Shown here piece after piece: positions 41,859 to 50,224 of a DNA stretch of 64,000 nucleotides. The DNA comes from Mycolicibacterium peregrinum. GTDB lineage: Bacteria; Actinomycetota; Actinomycetes; Mycobacteriales; Mycobacteriaceae. The stretch lies in the NCBI RefSeq assembly GCF_002102345.1, contig NZ_LQPP01000026.1, positions 124,001 to 188,000 on the forward strand. The letters run 5' to 3'. The notes below the pieces were generated by a model. It was not told the origin of the DNA, made no database searches, and saw only the letters and a program-made list of their open reading frames with translations. Each line of letters opens with the position of its first letter. The first letter of the stretch is position 1. The position numbers and the translations under genes were made by a program.

Positions 41859-42766
41859 GCGGGTGTGTGGGCCAGCGCCGGCACGGCTTCTGCCGGGTAG
41901 CGGTCCTGGGCGTCCCAGACGTCCCAGGTCTGCACCGCCCAGAACACCGCGAAAAGCACGATGAGGATGAGTTCGACGGTGATGACGCCGAAATGCCATC
42001 CCAGGATCAGCAACACGACGCCGGCCACCACGGTGACGAGCATCAGCGCGGCGATGGTCGCGTAGAACCGGGCCAGGTGCTGGCGCACGGCGGCCCGCGC
42101 GTAGCACGCGTGGTAGACCGCGACGAGCGTGATGGCCAGGAACATCGCCACCGCGGCGATGACGTGTGCGTGCTCGGCGAACCAGTCCCACAGCATCAGC
42201 GGGGCACCGGCGATTGAGATGACCAACAGCGCTGCCGGAAGCCACTTTTCGACCCGAAGCAGCGCGGTGGCGACGGTCTTCCACAGAGTGGCGGCCTCGG
42301 CGCAGGACGGTTCGGACGGCACGGGCGGCACTTGCGGGCGACGCCAGCGACCGAGCGCCAGGTACATCCCGGTGCCGACGGCGACGGCCACGAACAATGC
42401 GGCCACATTGTTGGCGACGCCGCCGAAGGGGTCGGCCACCGTGGGAAGCCATGGCTGACACAGGTCGTCGCCGGGGCCGGTGGGTACCAGCGCCACGATG
42501 AAGGCCATGAAACCGGAGTAGTTCAGCAGCGCGTCCTCACCCACCCGGCTGCCCTTGTACGCGATCAGGCAGATGCCGATCGCACACAGGGAGGCCAGGA
42601 ACACCGCGTGGGTGCGGGTGTAGAAGAACGCGCTGATGGACCCCTGCGGGCAGGTGTGTGCCCAGGTCAATGCCAGCGAGGTCAACAGGAACACCACCAG
42701 CGCCACCAGGCCGACCCGCACGTAGCGGTAGGTCACCATGGTGTCGCTGACGGCGTCTGTGCTCAC
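41855..42766 (-). CDS. Polytopic membrane protein of unknown function
   Basis: 303 residues from GTG 42766, which overlaps the oxidoreductase stop by four bases (GTGA). About eight hydrophobic spans (VGLVALVVFLLTSLALTWAH, NYSGFMAFIVALVPTGPGDDL, VAALFVAVAVGTGMYLAL, FYATIAALMLVTVVAGVVLLIL and others). No domain recognised. Coupling to the flavin oxidoreductase suggests a shared role, perhaps as membrane partner. Confidence 0.75.
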   Translation of the reverse strand: MSTDAVSDTMVTYRYVRVGLVALVVFLLTSLALTWAHTCPQGSISAFFYTRTHAVFLASLCAIGICLIAYKGSRVGEDALLNYSGFMAFIVALVPTGPGDDLCQPWLPTVADPFGGVANNVAALFVAVAVGTGMYLALGRWRRPQVPPVPSEPSCAEAATLWKTVATALLRVEKWLPAALLVISIAGAPLMLWDWFAEHAHVIAAVAMFLAITLVAVYHACYARAAVRQHLARFYATIAALMLVTVVAGVVLLILGWHFGVITVELILIVLFAVFWAVQTWDVWDAQDRYPAEAVPALAHTPA

Positions 42767-43986
42767 TTCACGAGTGTGTCCGGGGCTCCCGTCACCACGC
42801 AATGGGTGTGGCTGTAGATCGTCGGCATGCACTCGTTGCAGTGCGTGCAAAGCGATCTGACCGAACCCTTTTCGTTCTCCGCCTTGATCCGGTTGAGCAG
42901 GTCCGGTTCGGCGAGCAGTGCGCGGCCCATCGCGACGAAGTCGAAACCCGCCGCCATCGCCCGGTCCATGGTCTCCCGGTTGGTGATGCCGCCCAGCAGG
43001 ATGATGGGCATGGTCAGCTCGGCGCGGAACTTCTCGGCGTCGCGCATCAGATACGCCTCGTGGTACGGGTATTCGCGGAAGAACTTGTTGCCGCTCATCC
43101 GGATGCCCCAGCTGATCGGCGGTTTGAAGTTCGCCGCGAATTCCTTGACCGGAGCGCCGCCGCGGAACAGGTACATCGGGTTGACCAGCGAGCTGCCTGC
43201 GGTGAGCTCGATGGCGTCCAGCCCGCCGTCCTCCTCGAGCCACTTCGCGGTCTGCAGCGACTCGTCCGTCGGGATGCCGCCGCGGATGCCGTCGCTCATG
43301 TTGAGCTTGGCGATGACGGCGATCTTCCGGTCGCCGTGTTTGTCGACGGCGTCGCGCACCGCGCGCACCACACCGCGGGCCACCTTCGCCCGGTTCTCCA
43401 GCGAGCCGCCGAACTCGTCGGTGCGCCGGTTGATCAGTGGCGACAGGAACGAGCTGGCCAGATAGTTGTGGCCGAGGTGAACCTCGACCGCGTCGAATCC
43501 GGCGTCGATGGCCAGCCGCGCGGCATTGGCGTGCGCTTCGGTGACATCGCGGATGTCGTCGATCGAGGCCTTCTTGGCGAACCGCATCGACAACGGGTTG
43601 AAGAACCGCACCGGTGCCAGCGCCTTGGCCTTGTTGGTGCGTGAGTTGGCGACCGGCCCGGCGTGGCCGATCTGGGCGCTGATGGCCGCACCCTCGGCGT
43701 GGATGGTCTCGGTGAGTTTGGTGAGTCCGGGCACGGCCTCGGGCCGCATCCAGATCTGCCAGCCGTCGGTGCGGCCGCCGGGGGAGACCGCGCAGTACGC
43801 GACGGTGGTCATGCCGACGCCGCCGGCCGCGGGCAGCCGGTGGTAGTTGATCAAATCGTCGGTGACCAGCGCATTGGGTGTGGATGCTTCGAAGGTGGCG
43901 GCCTTGATGATGCGGTTGCGCAGCGTCACCGGGCCGAGTTTGGCCTCACTGAATACGTCAGTGAACACATTGGGCTGGGTGTTCAT
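42763..43986 (-). CDS. NADH:flavin oxidoreductase (old yellow enzyme family)
   Basis: 407 residues from ATG 43986. TIM-barrel OYE family: LRNRIIKAATFEAS, AQIGHAGP, the catalytic-region GHNYLASSFLSPLINRRTDEFGGSLENR, LLGGITNRETMDRAM and MGRALLAEPDL (FMN phosphate site). The C-terminus has a Cys cluster, CTHCNECMPTIYSHTHC, like the 4Fe-4S ligands of the 2,4-dienoyl-CoA reductase subgroup but without its following domains. Orthologue of Rv3359. Divergent from folD. Confidence 0.88.
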   Translation of the reverse strand: MNTQPNVFTDVFSEAKLGPVTLRNRIIKAATFEASTPNALVTDDLINYHRLPAAGGVGMTTVAYCAVSPGGRTDGWQIWMRPEAVPGLTKLTETIHAEGAAISAQIGHAGPVANSRTNKAKALAPVRFFNPLSMRFAKKASIDDIRDVTEAHANAARLAIDAGFDAVEVHLGHNYLASSFLSPLINRRTDEFGGSLENRAKVARGVVRAVRDAVDKHGDRKIAVIAKLNMSDGIRGGIPTDESLQTAKWLEEDGGLDAIELTAGSSLVNPMYLFRGGAPVKEFAANFKPPISWGIRMSGNKFFREYPYHEAYLMRDAEKFRAELTMPIILLGGITNRETMDRAMAAGFDFVAMGRALLAEPDLLNRIKAENEKGSVRSLCTHCNECMPTIYSHTHCVVTGAPDTLVK

Positions 43987-44014
43987 ATGCTGAGCCTGCC
44001 ACGCGGCTGACACA

Positions 44015-44875
44015 ATGGCACCCGTGGGTTCCATTGTGTTGGACGGTAAGGCCACGCGTGACGAGATCTTCGTTGATCTCAAGCAGCGCGTCGCGAAATT
44101 GACCGAAGCGGGCCGGACGCCCGGGCTCGGAACCGTGTTGGTCGGTGACGACCCCGGTTCGCAGGCTTACGTGCGCGGCAAGCATGCCGACTGCGCCAAG
44201 GTCGGGATCAACTCGATCCGCCGCGACCTGCCAGCCGACATCACCCAGGCGCAGCTCGACGAGGTCATCGACGAGCTCAACGCCAACCCGGAGTGCACGG
44301 GCTACATCGTGCAGCTGCCGTTGCCGAAGCATCTGGACGAGAACGCCGCGTTGGAGCGCATCGATCCGGCCAAGGACGCCGACGGTCTGCATCCGACCAA
44401 CCTGGGCCGGCTCGTGCTGGGCAAGGAAGCGCCTCTACCGTGCACTCCGCGCGGCATCGTGCACCTGCTGCGGCGGTTCGACGTGCCGATCGCCGGGGCG
44501 CATGTCGTGGTGATCGGGCGCGGGGTGACGGTCGGCCGGCCGATGGGCCTGTTGCTCACCCGGCGCTCGGAGAACGCCACGGTCACGCTGTGCCACACGG
44601 GTACCCGCGATCTGCCTGCTCTGACGCGGCAGGCTGACATCATCATCGCCGCGGTCGGGGTGCCGCACATGGTGACCGCCGACATGGTCAAGCCCGGTGC
44701 AGCCGTCGTCGACGTCGGCGTGAGCCGGGTGGAGGGCAAGCTCACCGGTGATGTCGCGCCTGACGTCTGGGACGTCGCCGGGCACGTGTCACCCAACCCG
44801 GGCGGGGTGGGGCCCCTGACGCGGGCGTTCCTGCTGACCAACGTCGTCGAGGCCGAAGAGTCGAAACTGGCGTGA
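44015..44875 (+). CDS. folD: Methylenetetrahydrofolate dehydrogenase/cyclohydrolase
   Basis: Bifunctional enzyme of one-carbon metabolism, interconverting methylene- and formyl-tetrahydrofolate with NADP. 286 residues from ATG 44015; GTG 44024 matches the start of the M. tuberculosis protein and is equally possible. Motifs: [18 protein letters not shown] (catalytic Lys), [31 protein letters not shown] (NADP loop), [15 protein letters not shown]. Overlaps the DUF3017 gene by four bases (GTGA), as in M. tuberculosis. Confidence 0.97.
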   Translation: MAPVGSIVLDGKATRDEIFVDLKQRVAKLTEAGRTPGLGTVLVGDDPGSQAYVRGKHADCAKVGINSIRRDLPADITQAQLDEVIDELNANPECTGYIVQLPLPKHLDENAALERIDPAKDADGLHPTNLGRLVLGKEAPLPCTPRGIVHLLRRFDVPIAGAHVVVIGRGVTVGRPMGLLLTRRSENATVTLCHTGTRDLPALTRQADIIIAAVGVPHMVTADMVKPGAAVVDVGVSRVEGKLTGDVAPDVWDVAGHVSPNPGGVGPLTRAFLLTNVVEAEESKLA

Positions 44876-45165
44876 CAGTGAACGAGTTCGTCCGCAAGGT
44901 GTTCGCCGGCCAGTGGCCGATCCTGGTGGTCGGGCTGATCTTCATCGCGGCCTTCGCCTTGGTGGTGGCGGGCTATTGGCGCCGCGGCGCGCTGGTCATC
45001 GGGATCGGCGTGGGCGCGGCGGCAGCGCTGCGGCTGGCCCTGACCGATGACCGGGCCGGGCTTCTGGTGGTGCGTTCGCGGACCATCGACTTCACGACCA
45101 CCGCGACGGTGAGTGCCATCGTGCTCTACATCGCGTGGACCATCGACCCACTCGGCACTTCGTAA
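44872..45165 (+). CDS. DUF3017 membrane protein
   Basis: 97 residues with three predicted spans ([52 protein letters not shown]) and the DUF3017 segment [16 protein letters not shown]. Same size and place as Rv3355c, always downstream of folD in mycobacteria I recall. Function unknown. Confidence 0.9.
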   Translation: MTVNEFVRKVFAGQWPILVVGLIFIAAFALVVAGYWRRGALVIGIGVGAAAALRLALTDDRAGLLVVRSRTIDFTTTATVSAIVLYIAWTIDPLGTS

Positions 45166-45181
45166 ATTTCTCCCCCCGAGT

Positions 45182-45228
45182 GGCCAGTTGTCGCACTGAA
45201 CTGACGAAAGTCCGTGTAACAACTGGCC
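45182..45228. terminator. Bidirectional hairpin terminator
   Basis: Perfect 10-bp inverted repeat GGCCAGTTGT / ACAACTGGCC followed by TTTCGG on the plus side and preceded by TCTCCCCCC. Between the converging DUF3017 and zeta-like genes. Confidence 0.7.
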
Positions 45229-45240
45229 TTTCGGCGCGGC

Positions 45241-45864
45241 TCAACCCAATTTCAGCGCGGCCGCCACGATCGGCTTGGCCCATTCGGGCGTGGTCGACAG
45301 ATCGGCCGGACCGACGATCTCGCCGCGGGCCACATGCAGCACCAAAACCGGCAGCGGGGCATGCTCACCGGCCGGATCGGCGTCGGCGGAGTTGTCGTAG
45401 ACGCGGAGTTCGGTGACCACCGGGAGCAACTGCACGAGGTTCTGCCTGCTGTGCCGCCACCGGCGCCGGATCGAGGATTCCGGGATGTCATGGCCGCCGG
45501 CGCCCACCCGGTGCCGTACCCGCTCGATGTGCAGCTCGGGGGAGGCCAGCCCGACGTACCAGATCCGCACCTCGAATCCTGCGGCGGCAGCGTCAGTCAA
45601 CAGTCGGGGGATGGTGCTGCCGGCGAGGGTGGATTCGAGGGCCAGGTCGAGCTTTTCGGCGATGGCGCGTTCCAGTAGCCGCTTGCCCTGATGCCAGGCC
45701 AGGCTGTTGGCCCGGGTCTGGTCGAGCTCGGGATTTGCTGCCATCAGCTGGCGAGCGGCTTCGTCGGGGTTGAAGTAGTCGCCTCCGAAGGAGCGGATGG
45801 TGGCACCGCCGATGCTGCTCTTGCCGGCGCCGTTGACCCCGGCAAGGACGTAGATGCAAGGCAC
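45241..45864 (-). CDS. Zeta toxin-like P-loop kinase
   Basis: 207 residues, GTG start nine bases after the antitoxin stop. Walker A GVNGAGKSS at residues ~9-17, FNPDEAARQL (the conserved Asp region of zeta toxins), LALESTLAGST and RIWYVGLASPELHIERVRHRV (lid Arg residues). Zeta toxins phosphorylate UDP-N-acetylglucosamine and block wall synthesis; related proteins phosphorylate other small molecules. Here it is paired with a Phd/YefM-type antitoxin rather than an epsilon protein. Toxicity is inferred from the pairing. Confidence 0.82.
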   Translation of the reverse strand: MPCIYVLAGVNGAGKSSIGGATIRSFGGDYFNPDEAARQLMAANPELDQTRANSLAWHQGKRLLERAIAEKLDLALESTLAGSTIPRLLTDAAAAGFEVRIWYVGLASPELHIERVRHRVGAGGHDIPESSIRRRWRHSRQNLVQLLPVVTELRVYDNSADADPAGEHAPLPVLVLHVARGEIVGPADLSTTPEWAKPIVAAALKLG

Positions 45865-45873
45865 CTGACGGGC

Positions 45874-46218
45874 TCAGCCCCGTTGTGCCGATTGCGCCGC
45901 AGCGGCCAGCTGTTCTGGTGTGGCGTCGAAGGCGGCGGCCACGGCTGCCTTGGATTCCGGCGTCTGCATGCGTTCCAGCAGGGTGTCGAACTCCTCGGTG
46001 AGCTCGTCGAGGGCCGGGGCGTTGGCGCGGGTGAGCGCTTCGAACTCGGCGTAGGAGACGAGCACCGCCTTGGGAGCGTTGTGTTTGGTGATCGTGACGG
46101 CGCCGCCGAGGGCGGCCTGTTCGACGATCGCGGCGAACTCGTTCTTGAACCGGGTGGCCGCGACGGAGGGTACATCGACGAGCTCGCCGGCGCGGTTGCG
46201 GAAAGTCAGAGTAGCCAT
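45874..46218 (-). CDS. Phd/YefM-family antitoxin
   Basis: 114 residues. N-terminal Phd/YefM fold (~15-65): VPSVAATRFKNEFAAIVEQAALGGAVTITKHNAPKAVLVSYAEFEAL. The C-terminal helical part (LERMQTPESKAAVAAAFDATPEQLAAAA) would contact the toxin. Likely autorepressor: TGGC-N7-GCCA and GGCCAATCCGGCC palindromes lie immediately upstream (46220-46251). Operon partner of the zeta-like kinase. Confidence 0.85.
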   Translation of the reverse strand: MATLTFRNRAGELVDVPSVAATRFKNEFAAIVEQAALGGAVTITKHNAPKAVLVSYAEFEALTRANAPALDELTEEFDTLLERMQTPESKAAVAAAFDATPEQLAAAAQSAQRG

Positions 46219-46272
46219 ATGGCGATTTTAGCCATTTTGGCCAATCCGGCCACCGGAGATTCTCACAGGCAA

Positions 46273-46302
46273 TGCCCAGTAGGCAATATTGCCCAGTAGG
46301 CA
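46273..46302. promoter_or_regulatory. Tandem operator for the TetR regulator
   Basis: Two identical 13-bp units TGCCCAGTAGGCA at 46273-46285 and 46290-46302, 17 bases apart; each is an inverted repeat TGCC-N5-GGCA. They end 22 bases before the TetR start and fit binding of two dimers for autoregulation. Confidence 0.78.
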
Positions 46303-46324
46303 AGAATTGTTCTACCGTGGTGGC

Positions 46325-46948
46325 ATGGAACCGGGACTGCGGGAACGCAAGAAGCTCGACACCCGACGGGCGCTGAGCGATGCCGCATTGACGTTGGCGT
46401 TCGAGCACGGGCTGGAGAACGTCACCCGCGAAGACATCGCCAATCTGGCCGGGGTCTCGGTGCGCACTTTCACCAACTACTTCGCCGGCAAGTACGACGC
46501 GCTGGCGTACCGGCAGCAGGAACGCTTGCGTCGCAGCATCGACCTGCTGAGATCCCGGCCGGCCGACGAACCGCTGTGGACCGCCATCACCGAGTCCGTG
46601 ATTAATCCGGTGGACGCCGATATGTCCGACGTCTACGGTGCGGAGAGCGTGCTGCCGACCCGCCGGCAGCTGGCCGAGGTCCGAAAACTGCTGATGATCC
46701 CGGAGATACGCGATGCGACCTTCCGGGGGATGTCCGACGAGTGGGTGACGGCGATCGCCGAACGGACCGGCACCGACCCGGAACGTGACATGTATCCGCG
46801 GCTGGTGGCCGCCGTGGTGCGTGCGGTCGGCGATGTCGCGATGGACGAGTACGGGAACGCCGATCCACCAGTGTCTTTCACGTCACTGCTGCGCAAAGGG
46901 TTCGCAGCGGTGGCTGCGGGTCTACCTGAACCGGGAAGGAACTCATGA
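46325..46948 (+). CDS. TetR-family regulator
   Basis: 207 residues from ATG 46325. HTH at ~8-55 (LRERKKLDTRRALSDAALTLAFEHGLENVTREDIANLAGVSVRTFTNYFAGK), a common mycobacterial type of TetR. The stop overlaps the monooxygenase ATG (ATGA), so regulator and enzyme form one operon controlled by the operator upstream. Confidence 0.92.
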   Translation: MEPGLRERKKLDTRRALSDAALTLAFEHGLENVTREDIANLAGVSVRTFTNYFAGKYDALAYRQQERLRRSIDLLRSRPADEPLWTAITESVINPVDADMSDVYGAESVLPTRRQLAEVRKLLMIPEIRDATFRGMSDEWVTAIAERTGTDPERDMYPRLVAAVVRAVGDVAMDEYGNADPPVSFTSLLRKGFAAVAAGLPEPGRNS

Positions 46949-48492
46949 AAGAGAACAACGTGGACGTCGTCATCTCCGGCGCCGGCCCCAACGGTCTGCT
47001 GGTCGCCGGTGAGTTGGCCCTGGCCGGTGTGCGACCGGTGGTGTTGGAGCAGCTGCCGGAGCCCAGCGAGGAGCTCAAGGCCAACGGCATTGTCGGGCAA
47101 GCCAACCGCGTGCTCGACCTGCGTGGCCTGTACCGGACGCTCAGCGGAACGGACGATGCTCCGGAGCCGATGGGAGGCTACATCTTCGCGGGCATGCAGG
47201 TGCCGTTCGCCGATGTGGTCGACAATCCGATGTACGGCATGCTGATTCAGCAGCCCAAGGTCGTGCGCCAACTCGTGGACTGGGTGCAGGGCCTGGGGGT
47301 CGAGATCCGGTGGGGGCATGAGCTCGTCGATCTCCGGCACGAATCCGACGGCGTCACCGTGGAGGTCGCCGCACCCGCGGGGAACTACCGGCTGGCGACC
47401 ACCTATCTCGTCGGCGCCGACGGGGGCCGCAGTCCGGTCAGGAAGAAGGCGGGCATCGAATTCCCCGGGCTGACCACCGAGATGGTCGCGAGGGTGGCCC
47501 ACATCAGCCTGCCGGATGAGTTGCGTGCGGGCTACGGCCAACTGAACATCCCTGGCGTTGGACGAATCCCCTTTGGACACAATCGCTTCGGCGATGGTGT
47601 GCTGATCTACGCCGAGTTCCAGGAGGGCCGGTCGATGCTGGGGACCATCGAGTACGGCTCCGTCCTGCCCGAGGACGCGCCGGAGCTCACGATCGACGAG
47701 TTGCGCGCGAGCGTGAGGCGAGTGGTCGGTGCGGATCTGCCGATCGAACCCCCGGACGGACCGGGACCGCATGCTCTGCGACGGATCAACGGCCAGAACA
47801 CCCGTCAGGCGGAGCAGTACCGCGTGGGCAACGTCTTCCTGGTGGGAGACGCCGCCCACGTGCATTCGGCGATGGGCGGCCCTGGTCTGAACCTGGGACT
47901 GCAGGACGCGATGAACCTCGGCTGGAAACTGGCTGCCACAGTGCAGGGCCGGGCGCCTGACGGCCTGCTGGACAGCTATCACAGTGAGCGCTGGCCGGCC
48001 GGGCAGCGGGTGATGATGCACTCGATGGCCCAGGCCGCGCTGATGGCCTCCGGGCCCGAAGTCACCGCACTGCGACAGCTTTTCGGCGAACTCCTGGCGA
48101 CGCCGGACGGCGCGGCGCACATCGCCGGGGTCCTGGCCGGCTCGGATGTCCGTTACGACGTCGACGACGAGCACCGGCTGTCCGGGTACTTCGTGCCTGA
48201 CTTCGTCCTGGATGACGGTCGCCGGGTTGCCGAGCTGCTGCAGTCGGGGAGGCCGACGTTGCTCGACCTTTCCGGCGGCGGCTGCGGCGACGGGATCGAG
48301 GGCTGGCACGACCGGCTGGACGTGACGGTGGCGACGGCGGAAGACCGGCCTGCCGCGTTCCTGCTGATCCGGCCTGACGGCTATGTCGCCTGGGCGGCAG
48401 ACGATTTCGCGGAGCGCGACCAGGACGGACTACGTGGTGCGCTGCGGCGTTGGGTCGGACCGGAATCGGAACCGGATGCGCTCAGCGCCTGA
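46945..48492 (+). CDS. FAD-dependent aromatic monooxygenase (possible rifampicin monooxygenase type)
   Basis: 515 residues. PF01494-type flavin monooxygenase: GxGxxG motif SGAGPNGLLVAGELALAG at ~10-27, DG motif GADGGRSPVRKKAG, GD motif VGDAAHVHSAMGGPGLNLGLQDAMNLGWKLA, and a C-terminal thioredoxin-like domain. Uses NAD(P)H and O2. Rifampicin monooxygenases (Rox/Iri) in actinobacteria share this layout and N-terminus, but polyketide and phenol hydroxylases do too, so the substrate is open. TetR-controlled. Ends with an 11-base overlap of the converging NTF2-like gene. Confidence 0.87.
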   Translation: MKENNVDVVISGAGPNGLLVAGELALAGVRPVVLEQLPEPSEELKANGIVGQANRVLDLRGLYRTLSGTDDAPEPMGGYIFAGMQVPFADVVDNPMYGMLIQQPKVVRQLVDWVQGLGVEIRWGHELVDLRHESDGVTVEVAAPAGNYRLATTYLVGADGGRSPVRKKAGIEFPGLTTEMVARVAHISLPDELRAGYGQLNIPGVGRIPFGHNRFGDGVLIYAEFQEGRSMLGTIEYGSVLPEDAPELTIDELRASVRRVVGADLPIEPPDGPGPHALRRINGQNTRQAEQYRVGNVFLVGDAAHVHSAMGGPGLNLGLQDAMNLGWKLAATVQGRAPDGLLDSYHSERWPAGQRVMMHSMAQAALMASGPEVTALRQLFGELLATPDGAAHIAGVLAGSDVRYDVDDEHRLSGYFVPDFVLDDGRRVAELLQSGRPTLLDLSGGGCGDGIEGWHDRLDVTVATAEDRPAAFLLIRPDGYVAWAADDFAERDQDGLRGALRRWVGPESEPDALSA

Positions 48493-48901
48493 GAGCGCGG
48501 CGCAGGACAGCCGGGTGGCGGGCGATCTTCGGACCGAGCAGGAGTGCGAAGACCGTGGTCGCGAGCCACGGCCGTAGGTGCGGGCGCAGTCGCCGAATCT
48601 GGCCGTTGTCGTCGAGTTCGAGTACCAGCGCGTCGGTGATGCTGACGCCTGCGACCCTGCCTTCGCTGACCGCCACGCGAATCGGTCCCTCGCCGATCGG
48701 TTCCTGCCACGACAGTTGCCGCAGGCCTCCGTACACCGCGGTGAGCAGCGAGCGGAGATCGTCGTGTCCGCGGAACACCATCCGGCCGGACAACGGCGAG
48801 ATGAGTTCCGCGTCTGGGGCCAGCGTGGCCATCGCGCGGTCGATGTCGTTGGTACGGGTGGCCTCGCAGAACGCGTTGACCGAGTCTGTCGTCGTTGTCA
48901 T
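48482..48901 (-). CDS. NTF2/SnoaL-like protein
   Basis: 139 residues. SnoaL/NTF2 cone fold: VNAFCEATRTNDIDRAMATLAPDAELISPLSGRMVFRGHDDLRSLL, a typical first half, then beta strands (VAVSEGRVAGVSITDALVLELDDNGQI). May be an enzyme or small-ligand-binding protein. Divergent from an HxlR regulator across a large inverted repeat, so probably its target gene. Confidence 0.85.
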   Translation of the reverse strand: MTTTTDSVNAFCEATRTNDIDRAMATLAPDAELISPLSGRMVFRGHDDLRSLLTAVYGGLRQLSWQEPIGEGPIRVAVSEGRVAGVSITDALVLELDDNGQIRRLRPHLRPWLATTVFALLLGPKIARHPAVLRRALRR

Positions 48902-48920
48902 CGCCCCATCCGTCAGTCAC

Positions 48921-48966
48921 TTGCGAATTGCAACCCACTCTAATCTCTGTTCATTGCAATTCGCAA
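48921..48966. promoter_or_regulatory. HxlR operator (double palindrome)
   Basis: Perfect 13-bp inverted repeat TTGCGAATTGCAA (48921-48933) and TTGCAATTCGCAA (48954-48966), arms 20 bases apart, each arm also TTGC-N5-GCAA. It fills the gap between the divergent NTF2-like and HxlR genes, as expected for two winged-helix dimers. Confidence 0.82.
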
Positions 48967-48983
48967 TGGACTACGGTTCGGGT

Positions 48984-49487
48984 GTGCCCAAACAGTCCTT
49001 CGGCGATATCGCGTGCTCGATTGCGCGCACGGTCGACGTCGTCGGGCAACGCTGGACCCCGTTGATCCTGCGTGACCTGTTCGCCGGGTTGACGCGGTTC
49101 GAGGACATCCGCCGAGACCTCGGTATTGCGTCGAACATCCTGGCCGCGCGTCTCGACGAACTCGAAGGCCACGGAGTCGTGGAACGCCGGCAGTATCAGA
49201 GCGCGCCACCGCGGCACGAGTACCTGCTCACCGACAAAGGTCGCGATCTCTACCCGGTGATCGCAACGCTGCTGGCGTGGGGGGACAAGTGGCAGGCCGG
49301 GTCGGATGGACCGCCGGCCCTACTTGTTCACGACGAATGTGGTTGTGCCACAACAGCGAAGACGGTATGCGCCCAGTGCGGGGGCGAACTCAGCGCAGAC
49401 ACCACCACCGCCACGGCCGGTCCAGGTGCGCGGCCCGGCCCGGGGACCGCCGTCATCGGCCAGTTCATCGTGGGTCGCGACGCCTAG
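48984..49487 (+). CDS. HxlR-family winged-helix regulator
   Basis: 167 residues from GTG 48984; an ATG at 48966 falls on the operator's last base and is less likely. HxlR domain at ~8-100: CSIARTVDVVGQRWTPLILRDLFAGLTRFEDIRRDLGIASNILAARLDELEGHGVVERRQYQ. The C-terminal extension has four cysteines in CGCATTAKTVCAQCGG, possibly a zinc site or redox switch, which is not standard in the family. Confidence 0.9.
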   Translation: MPKQSFGDIACSIARTVDVVGQRWTPLILRDLFAGLTRFEDIRRDLGIASNILAARLDELEGHGVVERRQYQSAPPRHEYLLTDKGRDLYPVIATLLAWGDKWQAGSDGPPALLVHDECGCATTAKTVCAQCGGELSADTTTATAGPGARPGPGTAVIGQFIVGRDA

Positions 49488-49498
49488 CTCGGTCGTCC

Positions 49499-50224
49499 TC
49501 AGCCGAGTGTGGCCCCGATGCACACGGTGACGTAGGGCAGCGCCAGGCCCGACGAATGGGCCAGGGCTGGGTGGGTGGTCAGCAGTTCGCGGACCTGCTC
49601 GAGCGTCTGGGTGCGCACCCGCTCCGGTGAGGTGATGCAGTAGCTGCGCGAAGCCACCAGATCGATGAGTGCCTGGGGCGTCAGATAACTCGTCCACTCC
49701 ACCTGGTGACGTTCGATCTCGCCGAACGGTTCCCCCAGTGCCACCTCGCTGTTGGGATCATGTTCCGGCCCGATGATGCGGCCCAGATCCTTGACCCAGC
49801 CCGACCGCTCGTCGCGGGTGTTCCACACCAGGCCCAGCCGGCCGCCCGGGCGTAGCACCCGGCTGACCTCCTTGACCGCCCGCTCCGGGTCGAACCAGTG
49901 CCAGGCCTGGGCCACCAGCACCGCGTCGACGCTGTTGTCGGCCAGTGGAATCTCCTCGGCGGTGCCGAGCAGTGCCGGGGTGTCCGGCAATGAGTTCGTC
50001 AGCAGCTCAAGCATTTCCGGAATGGGGTCGACGGCGATGACGTCCAGCCCGCGCTCGACGAGCCGGGTGGTCAGCTTGCCGGTACCCGCGCCCAGATCCA
50101 GCACGTCGTGGGCACCTTCGGGCAGCAGCCAGTCGATCGCCTCTGGCGGATACGACGGCCGGCCGCGTTCGTAGGCTGCGGCCTCTGAGCCGAAGGACAG
50201 GGAACGTGCCTTGGGTGAGCTCAC
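49499..50224 (-). CDS. SAM-dependent methyltransferase
   Basis: 241 residues from GTG 50224, overlapping the metX stop by four bases. Class I methyltransferase: motif [12 protein letters not shown], motif [10 protein letters not shown], then [13 protein letters not shown] and [14 protein letters not shown]. Orthologue of Rv3342, which sits beside metA(X) there too. Being in the SAM-IV-controlled methionine operon suggests a role in methyl metabolism; substrate unknown. Confidence 0.9.
   Translation of the reverse strand: MSSPKARSLSFGSEAAAYERGRPSYPPEAIDWLLPEGAHDVLDLGAGTGKLTTRLVERGLDVIAVDPIPEMLELLTNSLPDTPALLGTAEEIPLADNSVDAVLVAQAWHWFDPERAVKEVSRVLRPGGRLGLVWNTRDERSGWVKDLGRIIGPEHDPNSEVALGEPFGEIERHQVEWTSYLTPQALIDLVASRSYCITSPERVRTQTLEQVRELLTTHPALAHSSGLALPYVTVCIGATLG

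Noticed and set aside
46633..48309. 558-codon minus-strand frame across the TetR and monooxygenase genes
   Set aside because: Antisense shadow spanning two real coupled genes.
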